Assembly: GCF_009928685.1 (NCBI RefSeq)
Contig: NZ_WWEO01000040.1
Coordinates: 186,001 to 250,000, forward strand
Source: Mucilaginibacter agri
GTDB taxonomy: Bacteria; Bacteroidota; Bacteroidia; Sphingobacteriales; Sphingobacteriaceae
Length of the DNA: 64,000 bases
Direction: 5' to 3'
Made by a program: the position numbers and the translations under genes. Positions 42,016 through 51,241 of this stretch are shown here, piece after piece; position 1 is the first letter of the stretch, and every line of letters starts with the position of its first letter. A model generated the notes under the pieces. That model worked only from the letters and a program-made list of their open reading frames with translations. It was not told the DNA's origin and did not search any database.

Positions 42016-42906
42016 TTAAACGGCGATCAACCGGTGTTCTTTATTCAAATAATAAGACCGATACTCCAACGGATGCTTATTGGTGATGGCTTTAAACTGA
42101 TGATAGAAATGGGAGATATTGTTGTACCCACACGCATAACCAATTTCTGCAACGTTCATGTCTTGCTCTACCAGCAGGCGGCAGGCGTGGCCAATGCGAA
42201 CTTCTATTAAAAAATCGAGGTACGTTTTCTTGGTTTTCGCTTTAAAATATCGACAGAACGAGTGCTTGCCCATGGCAATCAGCGCGGCAACATCCTCAAC
42301 CAATATTTTACGCTGAAAATTGTTAAAGGTGTATTCAAAAATTTTGTTGATGCGCGACTTATCCAGGTTGTTTACTTCGTGGAAGAAACCGTTGCTTGAT
42401 ATCGTTTCATACTCTTGCGTTGAGGAAATGATCTCCAATGCCGATAACAGGTGAATCATCCTTTTGGCGGGCGATTCGGTCAGCATTTCTTCGGCTATTT
42501 TGGCAATTTTCTTACGGGCTTCACCTTTAATGCGCAAGCCCAATTTAGAAGCATCTACCGCACGTTGTATAAATTTAGCTTCGGGCAGATTTAAAAAGGT
42601 ATTACCCAGCATTTCCGGTTCGAAAAGTATTACCACAGATTCGCCTATCTTTTCGTCCGTGCGATGCAGGTACTTTCTTTCGTGCCGGAAGGTATGCGGC
42701 AGGTTAGAGCCCAATAAGTAAACATCATTATTTTTAAACGGGCCCACATAATCGCCAATTAAACAGGTTCCAGAGCTTCTTTTAATTACCAATAATTCAA
42801 CCTCCGGGTGGTAATGCCACGAACTCAGCATCTCCGCCCCAACATCTTTATGAATATTAAAAGAGTGGTCGGGTGTGGTGGTGGTTTTCTTTAGTATCGC
42901 TTTCAT
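42016..42906 (-). CDS. AraC family transcriptional regulator
   Basis: 296 residues. An N-terminal cupin-like sensor (about 15-110, WHYHPEVELLVIKRSSGT) precedes the double HTH (about 190-290): VEDVAALIAMGKHSFCRYFKAKTKKTYLDFLIEVRIGHACRLL and MNVAEIGYACGYNNISHFYHQFKAITNKHPLEYR. The second motif is the canonical AraC signature. It is divergent from the 6-phosphogluconate dehydrogenase gene over 313 bases, and the esterase converges on it; the target is unknown. Such cupin-AraC proteins usually sense sugars. Confidence 0.93.
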   Translation of the reverse strand: MKAILKKTTTTPDHSFNIHKDVGAEMLSSWHYHPEVELLVIKRSSGTCLIGDYVGPFKNNDVYLLGSNLPHTFRHERKYLHRTDEKIGESVVILFEPEMLGNTFLNLPEAKFIQRAVDASKLGLRIKGEARKKIAKIAEEMLTESPAKRMIHLLSALEIISSTQEYETISSNGFFHEVNNLDKSRINKIFEYTFNNFQRKILVEDVAALIAMGKHSFCRYFKAKTKKTYLDFLIEVRIGHACRLLVEQDMNVAEIGYACGYNNISHFYHQFKAITNKHPLEYRSYYLNKEHRLIAV

Positions 42907-43219
42907 AATTGTTGTTTAGGTTGAATTAAGTATCGTCTTATTGCTAAATTTACGTAAAAGAACCTCGCATGTTGTATGTATTATATTAACTAAAATATGT
43001 GATTTGTTTACTAATTATGTTATAATAATACATAAAAGTATCCAATGTTATTATGTGTCGGATACGTAAAGCGATCCGGGAAAGTGGCGGGTTAATATAG
43101 TACACGTAATTGTTAGCATCTTTGTAAAGAGGGTGATAATTATTGCATTAATTTGCGCCAGATTATTACGCATCAACAAATACTGAATATTAACAAAGCC
43201 ATATCGGCTGAGCATAATT
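42907..43219. other. Divergent intergenic region, araC/gnd
   Basis: 313 bases, strongly AT-rich, with no ORF supported. The only symmetry noted is a 6-bp pair GTATCC (43038-43043) and GGATAC (43060-43065), too short to call. Confidence 0.4.
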
Positions 43220-44182
43220 ATGGAAAAACATACATATGGGGTTGTAGGCCTTGGCAAAATGGGGCTAAACCTGGCCTTGCAGGCGGCAGAAAAAGGTTAT
43301 CAGATTATCGGTTACGATAAATATTTACCCGCACAACCCGAAACGGAAAATCTTACACTGGTAAATAGCTTACAGGAACTGATAAACAAACTCGACCGCC
43401 CACGTAAAGTATTTATATACATACCTGCCGGCGCGGCCATAGATGTGGTTATTGGCGAATTGACCCCCTTATTAGAAGAAGGCGATATTATTATCGACGG
43501 CGGTAATTCTTACTGGGGCGATAGCATCCGCAGAGCTAAAGAATTGAAAGCAGATAAAGGTATTCACTTGATTGATTGTGGAACCAGCGGCGGCGTAAGC
43601 GGTGCTCGTAACGGTGCCTGTTTTATGATAGGCGGCGATAAAGAAGCTGTTAGTCAGATTGAAGGTTTGCTGAAAGATCTTTCCGTTCCCAATGGTTATA
43701 CACACACCGGCGCTTCGGGCTCTGGGCACTTTGTGAAACTGGTACATAACGGTATTGAGTTTGGCATGCTGCAAGCTATAGGTGAGGGGATGGATCTACT
43801 TGCACATTATCGCGAAGAACTGAACATCAGCGAAATTCTGCACACCTGGAACCATGGTTCGGTAGTACGCTCGTGGCTGATAGAACTAATGAAGAAACTG
43901 TACGACGAAAAACAAGGCTTTAATGTGCCATCATATGTTGAGGATACCGGCGAAGTAAATTGGTTGGTAACCGATGCTATGCACATGGAAGTTTCTATTC
44001 CGGTAATAGCCCAGTCGGTTATGCAGCTGATCGCTTCGCGCGATAGCGAAAACATTGCTCCTAAAGCCATCGCTATGATGCGCAACGGTTTTGGCGGGCA
44101 TCCATTTGGTACAGACGAAGGCATCCGTTACGAACGACACTTTGGTAAAGTTGGCGGCTACGAACAGCCTGACAGCAAATAA
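43220..44182 (+). CDS. 6-phosphogluconate dehydrogenase (decarboxylating), short YqeC/GndA type
   Basis: 320 residues. The Rossmann motif GVVGLGKMGLNLALQAAEKGY (6-26) is followed by the signature IDCGTSGGVSGARNGACFMIGG and the catalytic stretch SGHFVKLVHNGIEFGMLQAIGEG containing Lys and His-Asn. Length is that of the short, usually NAD-preferring form rather than the ~470-residue Gnd. It converts 6-phosphogluconate to ribulose 5-phosphate plus CO2. No other pentose-phosphate gene is adjacent. Some paralogues act on other hydroxyacids, but the substrate motifs look intact. Confidence 0.9.
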   Translation: MEKHTYGVVGLGKMGLNLALQAAEKGYQIIGYDKYLPAQPETENLTLVNSLQELINKLDRPRKVFIYIPAGAAIDVVIGELTPLLEEGDIIIDGGNSYWGDSIRRAKELKADKGIHLIDCGTSGGVSGARNGACFMIGGDKEAVSQIEGLLKDLSVPNGYTHTGASGSGHFVKLVHNGIEFGMLQAIGEGMDLLAHYREELNISEILHTWNHGSVVRSWLIELMKKLYDEKQGFNVPSYVEDTGEVNWLVTDAMHMEVSIPVIAQSVMQLIASRDSENIAPKAIAMMRNGFGGHPFGTDEGIRYERHFGKVGGYEQPDSK

Positions 44183-44186
44183 TATT

Positions 44187-44229
44187 AAACCGTTACCCGG
44201 GTCAATGTTAACGACCCGGGTGATGGTTT
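44187..44229. terminator. Bidirectional terminator, gnd/MDR oxidoreductase
   Basis: ACCCGGGTC (44195-44203) and GACCCGGGT (44213-44221) form a perfect 9-bp GC stem with a 9-base loop, extended by AAACC/GGTTT (44187-44191, 44225-44229) across a small internal loop. It fills the gap between two convergent genes. Confidence 0.8.
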
Positions 44230-44230
44230 C

Positions 44231-45205
44231 TTAAATCGTAACTACCAGGCGTTGGCCGCCGGTTAGTTCCATATCCCAAAGTTTGGCAATGTCTTCCAGT
44301 TTTACGGTTACGGTTTCTACTTTAAGTTTTCCATCAGCAGCCAGCTGAAACATCTCTGGGAGTATCTCGCCAAATAATTTGCCAACCTGTGCTTTAGACC
44401 AGGCTCCCAAACCCGAACCCGATAATTGAAGGTCGACACTCCTAAGGTTTTGTGCAGAGAGTTGAATAAGCTCGCCTGACATTTCGCCTACAGATACATA
44501 TCTTATCCGGTTGGTAAAAGTGCCATTTCCCTTTAGGCAGGCGAATATGATTTGGGCGGTGTCGCCCCACAGGTAATCCAGGATTACATCAATTGGCGTT
44601 AACGAATGAATCGCCGTAATCCGATCTTTAAAATCTTTGTTATCGTCGTTAATTTGTATTATTTCATCTGCACCAAGTGATAAGAGCTTTTCCAGTGAGG
44701 CTTGGTTTCTGCCCGTAGCGATCACTTTTTTAGCGCCGTAATGCTTGGCCAGCTGCACCGCAACTCTACCAGTAAAACCGGTTGCGCCGTTAACTAATAC
44801 TATGTCCCCCGGCTGAATATCCGCCTTAAATTTTAAGCCCATAGCCGAACCGATAACGGCGTTGGGCAGCGCAGCGGCAGTAATATCATCCAGTGTTTCC
44901 GGGACCGGTACAATTCTGTCTTTATGGATCGTTGCTTTTTCGGCCAGCATGCCGCTTACACCCATGCCATAAACTCTCGAGCCATTAGGTAACAGGCAAA
45001 TGCCATCGCCCCCCACCACGCGGCCATCCGTTTGTTGGTGGGTGTTACTGGAGTAGTGTTTGCCCGAAGCCTGGCTTTTATCGAGATGCTTAAGGGCTAC
45101 CGCTTTTACCGTTACCAGTAGTTCATCGTCGTTTTTAATAACCGGTTCGGGGAAGTCTATATATTGAGGCATTGTGCCTTTTTGATACATTACTGCTGCT
45201 TTCAT
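44231..45205 (-). CDS. MDR superfamily oxidoreductase (quinone-reductase-like)
   Basis: 324 residues. The GroES-like N-terminal domain lacks the catalytic and structural zinc cysteines, and the nucleotide-binding motif is VNGATGFTGRVAVQLAKHYGAKKVIATGRNQ (about 138-168), so it is a zinc-independent NADPH-type MDR enzyme such as a quinone or enone reductase. Substrate not readable. It is downstream of a Crp/Fnr regulator in the same direction (70-base gap) and may be its target. Confidence 0.85.
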   Translation of the reverse strand: MKAAVMYQKGTMPQYIDFPEPVIKNDDELLVTVKAVALKHLDKSQASGKHYSSNTHQQTDGRVVGGDGICLLPNGSRVYGMGVSGMLAEKATIHKDRIVPVPETLDDITAAALPNAVIGSAMGLKFKADIQPGDIVLVNGATGFTGRVAVQLAKHYGAKKVIATGRNQASLEKLLSLGADEIIQINDDNKDFKDRITAIHSLTPIDVILDYLWGDTAQIIFACLKGNGTFTNRIRYVSVGEMSGELIQLSAQNLRSVDLQLSGSGLGAWSKAQVGKLFGEILPEMFQLAADGKLKVETVTVKLEDIAKLWDMELTGGQRLVVTI

Positions 45206-45275
45206 TTTCTTTCAAATTTGTTAATACAAAATTAGATAGCACAAAGTGGCAGCACGATAACATATGTTATCAAGT

Positions 45276-45860
45276 TTAAAAATGCGGGTTGCCTTTAGCC
45301 AGCTTGCTTTTAATGCGGCTGAGGTGCACAGTGCTCACACCCAGGTACGATGCAATGTAATGTTGTGGTACCCGCTGTATAATATGCGGCCTCTGGGTCA
45401 GTAGATTTTGGTAGCGTTGCTCTGGCGTATCACGAATAAAGGATACAAACTCGTTCATATAATGAGTTTGCCTTATGGCCCACATTTGTAGTAATAGCGA
45501 GGTGAAATCGGGTTCGTGGCTCAGATCATCTATCAATTGAGCGACATACTGTCGGGGTAACAAATAGATAATAGATGGCTCAATGGTTTCGATAGTAAAC
45601 GTGCTTGGTATATGGTTTATAAAACTATCGAGCGAGCTTAATCCGTCATTCTCGAAGAAAAACTGCACCGTTTTATCATCACCCTTATTGTTGAAGAAAG
45701 TGCGCACGCAGCCTTTTTCTATGAAGATGTAATTCTGAGATACGCTGCCTTCTTCCAACAGAACAGACTTTGCAGGTACTTCCATCCGCTTCTGAAAGGG
45801 GAGGTACTTATCCCAATAGGCATTTAGCTGCGGAAATTTATCTCTGAAATGAAAAAGCAT
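45276..45860 (-). CDS. Crp/Fnr family transcriptional regulator
   Basis: 194 residues. The cyclic-nucleotide-binding-type beta roll spans about 20-110 (VPAKSVLLEEGSVSQNYIFIEKGCVRTFF), the dimer helix about 110-140, and the HTH ends the protein: VPQHYIASYLGVSTVHLSRIKSKL. There is no N-terminal Fe-S cysteine cluster, so it is not an oxygen-sensing FNR. This short Bacteroidota subgroup generally does not have a known ligand. It is followed by the MDR gene. Confidence 0.92.
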   Translation of the reverse strand: MLFHFRDKFPQLNAYWDKYLPFQKRMEVPAKSVLLEEGSVSQNYIFIEKGCVRTFFNNKGDDKTVQFFFENDGLSSLDSFINHIPSTFTIETIEPSIIYLLPRQYVAQLIDDLSHEPDFTSLLLQMWAIRQTHYMNEFVSFIRDTPEQRYQNLLTQRPHIIQRVPQHYIASYLGVSTVHLSRIKSKLAKGNPHF

Positions 45861-46352
45861 CGTTTGGACATTAGAACTCTAATATAAGCCCATTAATCAT
45901 CAAAGTTGTCTGGCGTCGATCAATTGATTGTTAGAAATAGATGTTTTATATTAAATTAAAACTTTATATAATCTAAGTAAATTTTTGATTATAAAATTTC
46001 TACAGTTTAAATTAAATCATGCTGTCAAAACATCGCCAGCAAAAGTGTTAAATATAAGCCTCAACTTAGCATCGGCCATTTTGGTTCGACTATTTGTTAA
46101 ATTATTAATTGTTCAACATGAGATCACCGCCTGATAAGTTTTAACCCATCCGTTACGATATGGATCGTCCGAACGGTATGTTTGGGCTGATTATTAATTG
46201 TTTAGTTATTGATATTTAAAAATGGAATGTAATTATCGCCGGGGAATAAAATATTAAGTTACCCGACCGACAAAATGGGGGTGAATAAAATAATCGATAA
46301 GCATTGTTATATTGTTAATTTTTCTACGTAATATTTGTATAACCATTTGCAA
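45861..46352. other. 492-base AT-rich intergenic region
   Basis: No gene, convincing hairpin or repeat was seen. It lies between the divergent Crp/Fnr gene and the lipoprotein gene, so promoters for both must lie within it, but no clear TAnnTTTG element was identified. Confidence 0.5.
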
Positions 46353-46781
46353 ATGAGAAGTAAAGTTACCTTAAGCTTCATTTTAGCTTTAACATTTATA
46401 GCGTGCAAAAAATCGGATGAGGTTGCCCTGGTAAGCTCTGATTCGATACAAGGAAACTGGAAGTTTTTGGAGAGCAGCAATGTTACTATCGCTGGTTTAT
46501 TCAAACATCCCGCCGATCCATCAAACCCAATTATTATCAATTTTAATGAATCATCCTATACCGAAACTGACGCTGGCAAGGTTGCTGTTACCGGTACCTA
46601 TGCCCTGGTAAATAAGTACGAATACATCCCGGGTTATTTTGCCGATAGCGTTTTAACCGTAAACAATGAAGCGAAGGGTAAATACAAAATTCATCGTGGC
46701 CAACCCGATACCTTAGTACTTAACGCGATTGATCATGGGCCAGATTATGATTGGAATGCGCGGTATTTGCGGGTGAAGTAG
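46353..46781 (+). CDS. Small lipoprotein, lipocalin-like, unknown function
   Basis: With ATG at 46353 the protein has 142 residues; an upstream in-frame TTG at 46335 is unlikely. MRSKVTLSFILALTFIACKKSDE is a lipoprotein signal with lipobox FIAC, acylated Cys18. The mature part starts DSIQGNWKFLESSNV, a pattern common in Bacteroidota lipocalin-like lipoproteins, and is predicted all-beta. It stands alone. Function unknown. Confidence 0.72.
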   Translation: MRSKVTLSFILALTFIACKKSDEVALVSSDSIQGNWKFLESSNVTIAGLFKHPADPSNPIIINFNESSYTETDAGKVAVTGTYALVNKYEYIPGYFADSVLTVNNEAKGKYKIHRGQPDTLVLNAIDHGPDYDWNARYLRVK

Positions 46782-47109
46782 GTTGAAGAGTGTGAGAAAC
46801 AGAGAGGCAACTTGGGACTAGCTGATGCAGCTTGCGTTAAGATAGTAGTGGAAAGCCCGGAGCGTAGCGAGGACTTGCAACGGATAGCCTGACCCGTAGG
46901 GTAACGCCCGAACAATGGAAATCAGAATCAACAGTCAGGATTGGAAATCCTCACAGTTATTAAAAAATAAAACTCCAATTCAACTAAACCCTAAATCTAA
47001 AATCTGATATCCGAAATCACTATCTCTCCACACCCTTCCAAACTTTTCCACAAGTAGCCCAAATGCACCGCCAACAGCTTAACTTTACGGATTAATTATT
47101 TTTATAAGC
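46782..47109. other. Intergenic region with a GC-rich structured element upstream of mutS
   Basis: The stretch 46850-46910 is GC-rich and structured in an otherwise AT-rich gap: AAGCCC (46851-46856) opposes GGACTT (46869-46874), and ACCC-GTA-GGGT (46890-46900) is a small hairpin, ending AACGCCCGAAC. It is not a tRNA and has no ORF. It could be a dispersed intergenic repeat or a small RNA. The rest (46911-47109) is plain AT-rich sequence. Confidence 0.4.
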
Positions 47110-49719
47110 TTGGCAAAAACCGCTACTAAAGAAACGCCGCTGATGCAGCAGTACAACGAGATCAAAGCTAAGTACCCGGGTGCTTTGCTTCTGTTCCGCG
47201 TTGGCGATTTTTACGAAACTTTTGGGTCCGACGCTGTTAAGGCGGCCGGTATTTTGGGTATCACGTTAACAAGGCGCGCCAACGGTGCTGCCACGCATAT
47301 CGAGTTGGCGGGCTTTCCGCATCACTCTATCGAAACCTATCTGCCAAAACTGGTGCGAGCCGGTCAGCGAGTGGCTATTTGCGATCAGCTGGAAGATCCG
47401 AAGACTACCAAAACCATTGTAAAGCGTGGGGTTACCGAACTGGTTACACCCGGTGTTGCCACTAACGACAATATTTTACAACAGAAGCGCAATAATTATC
47501 TGGCTTCGTTATACTTCGAGAAAAATACCATCGGTATTGCGCTGCTCGATATTTCTACCGGCGAATTTTTAACCGCGCAGGGTAACACCGGTTATATTGA
47601 TAAGCTATTACAAAGCTTTGCGCCAAGCGAGGTTATTTACCCTAAAAGCCGTAACCACGATTTCAGGGATACTTTCGGCGATCGTTTTTATACCTACATG
47701 CTTGACGATTGGCCTTACAGCGGCGACTATGCGCAGGAGACGTTGTTAAAGCATTTCGGCGTTAAATCGCTTAAAGGGTTTGGTATCGATAAGTTGAATC
47801 TGGGTATTGTAGCCGCCGGTGTGGCGTTGCATTATCTGAATGAGACCGAGCATCGCAACCTGCAACATATTTCGGGTATTTCGAGGATAGAGGAAGACCG
47901 TTATTTATGGCTTGACCGCTTCAGTATCCGAAACCTGGAACTGATTGGTTCCACCAATGAACACGCTATGACACTGGCCGATGTGCTGGATCATACCTGT
48001 TCGCCAATGGGGGCACGTTTGCTGCGTCGTTGGATTGTAATGCCGCTTAAGGAATTGAAACCCATTACCGACAGGCTCAACGTAGTTGAACACCTGATTG
48101 CCAACGACGAGCTGCGTGAAGAATTGCAGCAGAACATCAGGCAGATAGGTGATCTCGAAAGGCTGATCTCTAAAATTGGTTTGCAGAAAGCCAATCCGCG
48201 CGAGGTTAGTCAGCTAAAGAGAGCTTTATCAGCAATTGACACTATTAAAACGATGTGTTCACAGGCTGAAAGTGCACCCCTAAAAGCCATAGGTGAGCAG
48301 TTGAATCCCTGTACTATCATCTGTGAAAAAATAGGCCGTGAACTTAGCGCCGAGCCACCGGTAATGATAGCCAAAGGCGGCGTAATGGCCGAAGGCATTA
48401 ACGAAGAGTTAGATCGCCTGCGTAAAATCGCGTTCGGGGGTAAGGGTTATTTACTGGAAATTCAAAAACGCGAAGCCGAGGCAACGGGCATCCCGTCGTT
48501 AAAGGTTTCGTTTAATAACGTTTTTGGATATTACCTGGAAGTCACCCATTCGCACCGCGATAAAGTACCTTCGGAATGGATCCGTAAGCAAACGCTGGTA
48601 AATGCAGAGCGTTATATTACGCCCGAATTAAAGGAGTACGAAGAGCAGATTCTTGGTGCCGAGGAAAAGATCCTTGCCCTGGAAACAAGGCTTTACAACG
48701 AGCTTTTATATGCGCTAACCGAATATATTAAGCCTATACAGCTTAATGCGCAGTTGATTGCCCGTTTGGATGTATTGCTCAATTTTGCTACCATATCGCA
48801 AAAAAACTACTACGTTAAGCCGCAAATAAACGATGGCAGGGTAATTGACATTAAAGGTGGCCGCCACCCGGTTATAGAACAGAACCTTCCACCGGGTGAG
48901 GCTTATATCACCAATGATGTATTCCTCGATTCGGAGTCACAGCAGATCATCATTATTACTGGTCCCAACATGGCGGGTAAGTCGGCCTTGCTGAGGCAAA
49001 CCGGTTTAATTGTGCTGATGGCGCAAATGGGTTGTTTTGTGCCAGCTAAAGAAGCCGCAATAGGGGTGGTAGATAAGATCTTTACCCGTGTGGGCGCGTC
49101 TGATAATCTATCGTCGGGCGAATCTACCTTCATGGTGGAGATGAACGAGACCGCCAGTATCCTAAATAACCTTTCGGATAGAAGCTTGATTTTGCTAGAT
49201 GAGATTGGCCGCGGTACTTCAACTTACGATGGTATTTCTATTGCCTGGGCTATTGCGGAGTATTTACATAATCATCCAACGGCACAGGCCAAAACACTTT
49301 TTGCAACGCACTATCACGAGTTAAATGAGTTGAGTAACTCTTTTAACCGTATTAAAAACTTTAATGTAACGGTTAAGGAGGTAGGGCATCAAATCATTTT
49401 CCTCCGTAAACTGGTGCCCGGTGGTAGCGAACACAGCTTTGGTATCCATGTGGCTAAACTGGCTGGCATGCCTCCAAAGGTATTGGCCCGGGCTAATGAT
49501 ATTTTAAAGAAACTGGAGCACGAACGCACCGGCGGCGAGCATATTAAAGAGAGTATTAAAAAGGTACAGAAACAAGCGTTGCAACTGCAAATGTTTTCGA
49601 TAGACGACCCTATACTGGTTAAAATTCGCGACACGCTGAACAACCTCGACGTAAACACCCTCACCCCGGTTGAAGCCATGATGAAATTGGATGAAATACA
49701 GCGGATGCTGAAGAGTTAG
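47110..49719 (+). CDS. mutS: DNA mismatch repair protein MutS
   Basis: 869 residues, normal for MutS1. The mismatch-recognition motif [11 protein letters not shown] is at about 34-44. The ATPase has Walker [15 protein letters not shown], the signature [15 protein letters not shown], Walker [17 protein letters not shown] and the H-motif ATHYHEL. It recognises mismatches and small loops and recruits MutL. The start is TTG (47110); no ATG lies in frame before [17 protein letters not shown], which is the conserved beginning. MutL is not in the window. No UvrD or operon partner is adjacent. Confidence 0.97.
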   Translation: MAKTATKETPLMQQYNEIKAKYPGALLLFRVGDFYETFGSDAVKAAGILGITLTRRANGAATHIELAGFPHHSIETYLPKLVRAGQRVAICDQLEDPKTTKTIVKRGVTELVTPGVATNDNILQQKRNNYLASLYFEKNTIGIALLDISTGEFLTAQGNTGYIDKLLQSFAPSEVIYPKSRNHDFRDTFGDRFYTYMLDDWPYSGDYAQETLLKHFGVKSLKGFGIDKLNLGIVAAGVALHYLNETEHRNLQHISGISRIEEDRYLWLDRFSIRNLELIGSTNEHAMTLADVLDHTCSPMGARLLRRWIVMPLKELKPITDRLNVVEHLIANDELREELQQNIRQIGDLERLISKIGLQKANPREVSQLKRALSAIDTIKTMCSQAESAPLKAIGEQLNPCTIICEKIGRELSAEPPVMIAKGGVMAEGINEELDRLRKIAFGGKGYLLEIQKREAEATGIPSLKVSFNNVFGYYLEVTHSHRDKVPSEWIRKQTLVNAERYITPELKEYEEQILGAEEKILALETRLYNELLYALTEYIKPIQLNAQLIARLDVLLNFATISQKNYYVKPQINDGRVIDIKGGRHPVIEQNLPPGEAYITNDVFLDSESQQIIIITGPNMAGKSALLRQTGLIVLMAQMGCFVPAKEAAIGVVDKIFTRVGASDNLSSGESTFMVEMNETASILNNLSDRSLILLDEIGRGTSTYDGISIAWAIAEYLHNHPTAQAKTLFATHYHELNELSNSFNRIKNFNVTVKEVGHQIIFLRKLVPGGSEHSFGIHVAKLAGMPPKVLARANDILKKLEHERTGGEHIKESIKKVQKQALQLQMFSIDDPILVKIRDTLNNLDVNTLTPVEAMMKLDEIQRMLKS

Positions 49720-49730
49720 TTTTTACTTTT

Positions 49731-49810
49731 GTTATTTCGAGTGATAACGAGAAATCTTTTGCATTGTTAGGGTATGAAGCAGAAGATTTCTCACATACGT
49801 TCGAAATTGC
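49731..49810. repeat. Degenerate REP-like palindrome
   Basis: Left arm begins GTTATTTCGAGTGATAACGA and reaches GAAATCTT; the right arm holds AAGATTTCTC and ends ACGTTCGAAATTGC. About two thirds of the positions pair. It is a decayed relative of the elements at 12069, 41902 and 56317, placed just after mutS. Confidence 0.6.
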
Positions 49811-49856
49811 AACTCTACCAATTCAACGTTCTATGTTGATATGTTTATAACATTGC

Positions 49857-49887
49857 TTTTGCCTTATAATTAAAGCCCGTTATCTTG
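49857..49887 (+). promoter_or_regulatory. Candidate promoter giving a very short leader
   Basis: TTTTG (49857-49861) and TATCTTG (49881-49887) are 19 bases apart, close to the Bacteroidota -33/-7 consensus. Transcription would begin within a few bases of the ATG at 49893, implying a leaderless or nearly leaderless mRNA. Inference from spacing only. Confidence 0.35.
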
Positions 49888-49892
49888 CCTGC

Positions 49893-50462
49893 ATGATTTC
49901 GAAACTTACCTATCGAATTGCATTAATTTTATTTTCTGCCGTATTTCTGTTTACTTCCTGTAAGTCTAAAAAGGCTGTTTTAAAAGGCAGCCCGGGCGAA
50001 GTTGTAAAGCCGCAAGGTTTTATAGCTGATAAATATGCTGATATTATGGGGGTTGACCGCGGCGACATCCAAAATGGCCGCTTGTATAACTTTATTGAAG
50101 AATGGACCGGCACGCGTTACCGTTTTGGAGGGTTGGATAAAAACGGCATTGATTGCTCCGGTCTGGCTTATTTACTGGAGCAGCAAGTGTACGGTATCAA
50201 CATCCCGCGGATGACCAGCCAGCAGATCACTGTTATAAAACGCAAATACGAGGATGAGTTACAGGAGGGCGATCTGGTATTCTTCGACTTTGATGGTAAG
50301 AAGTTTAGCCACGTTGGTATCTATCTGCAAAATGGCTATGTAGTACATGCCAGCACCCGTAAAGGGGTTATGATTGTAAGGTTGCGAGATCCTTCTATGT
50401 ACAAGTACTTTTCGCGCGCGGGGTCTATCCAGCCCGATGCCGTTTATACCAGCGGGCAATAA
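49893..50462 (+). CDS. NlpC/P60 family cysteine peptidase, lipoprotein
   Basis: 189 residues. Lipobox LFTSC (Cys about 27) after a hydrophobic signal. The peptidase domain has the catalytic Cys in NGIDCSGLAYLLEQQ, the GDLVFFDFDG strand, the catalytic His in FSHVGIYLQNG, and HAS as the third site. Such C40 enzymes cut peptide stems of peptidoglycan (usually D-Glu to diamino acid). Full length for the single-domain class. One base separates its stop from the convergent TMEM175-like gene. Confidence 0.93.
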   Translation: MISKLTYRIALILFSAVFLFTSCKSKKAVLKGSPGEVVKPQGFIADKYADIMGVDRGDIQNGRLYNFIEEWTGTRYRFGGLDKNGIDCSGLAYLLEQQVYGINIPRMTSQQITVIKRKYEDELQEGDLVFFDFDGKKFSHVGIYLQNGYVVHASTRKGVMIVRLRDPSMYKYFSRAGSIQPDAVYTSGQ

Positions 50463-50463
50463 G

Positions 50464-51234
50464 TTAATTATCTTCCGTTAAATCTTCCTTTGTTTTTTTT
50501 GACTTTGCAGCTGGCTTTTTGCTTGTTTGTTTTCTAAAAATTCTTTTAAAGAAGCTGATTTTGGCATCTTGATCGGGATAATAAGCCTTCCTGGCAAAAC
50601 CATTAACTATACCGAGGGTACCTACACAATACATGGAAATAGTAGGTGATAGATTGATGTAGTTGCAAACGCAAACCGCGGCGGCTATAACAGGAGTTAC
50701 AAAAAGATTGATGCGCTGCGATTTCCATTGCAATACGCGTTCCATATCTTTATTATTATAGCATAGCTCGGCTTTATGTTTCACCAGATAGCGCGTGAGT
50801 AAGGTTTGTGCGAAAAAGGTTAACAGCACTATGCCGATGTATATATTTACAGACCAACCATAAGCCGCCGACTTTAAGCTGATTAATCCCGATATCATGG
50901 ATACACCAAAAGGAAACAGCGACACAACAAATAAAAAAAGCAGGTTATAGACTAACACCATCTTATTATAGTCGCGCAGGAAGCTAAAAATTTTAAGGTG
51001 GCGCATCCAAAACGTGGCTACGAGGAAAAAGCTTAATGCGTAAGCCAAAAGCTTTGGAATCAATTCAAAAAAAGAATGCCGGACATGCTCTTCTGTCAGT
51101 TCGCGCATATTCTCTGGTAGCTTAATATCAATCACCATTATGGTAATAATAATAGCGAACACAGCATCACTAAACAGAATTACCCGCTCTAACTGAAATT
51201 CTTTCTTAATTTCCTCTTCTTCGTGTGCGTTCAT
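50464..51234 (-). CDS. TMEM175 family potassium-channel-like protein (DUF1211)
   Basis: 256 residues with about six helices. The first helix carries the hallmark FSDAVFAIIITIMVIDIKLPE, whose Phe-Ser-Asp triad forms the selectivity region of TMEM175 channels. Bacterial members form homotetrameric K+ channels. The second half lacks a second clear FSD, as usual for bacterial proteins of this size. The C-terminal ~40 residues are highly basic. It is the last gene of an operon behind two DUF3857 genes, 7 bases away. Confidence 0.88.
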   Translation of the reverse strand: MNAHEEEEIKKEFQLERVILFSDAVFAIIITIMVIDIKLPENMRELTEEHVRHSFFELIPKLLAYALSFFLVATFWMRHLKIFSFLRDYNKMVLVYNLLFLFVVSLFPFGVSMISGLISLKSAAYGWSVNIYIGIVLLTFFAQTLLTRYLVKHKAELCYNNKDMERVLQWKSQRINLFVTPVIAAAVCVCNYINLSPTISMYCVGTLGIVNGFARKAYYPDQDAKISFFKRIFRKQTSKKPAAKSKKTKEDLTEDN

Positions 51235-51241
51235 AAAAGGG

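Noticed and set aside
46850..46910. tRNA gene upstream of mutS
   Set aside because: No acceptor stem, D/T arm or CCA-adjacent pattern; the hairpins are too short.
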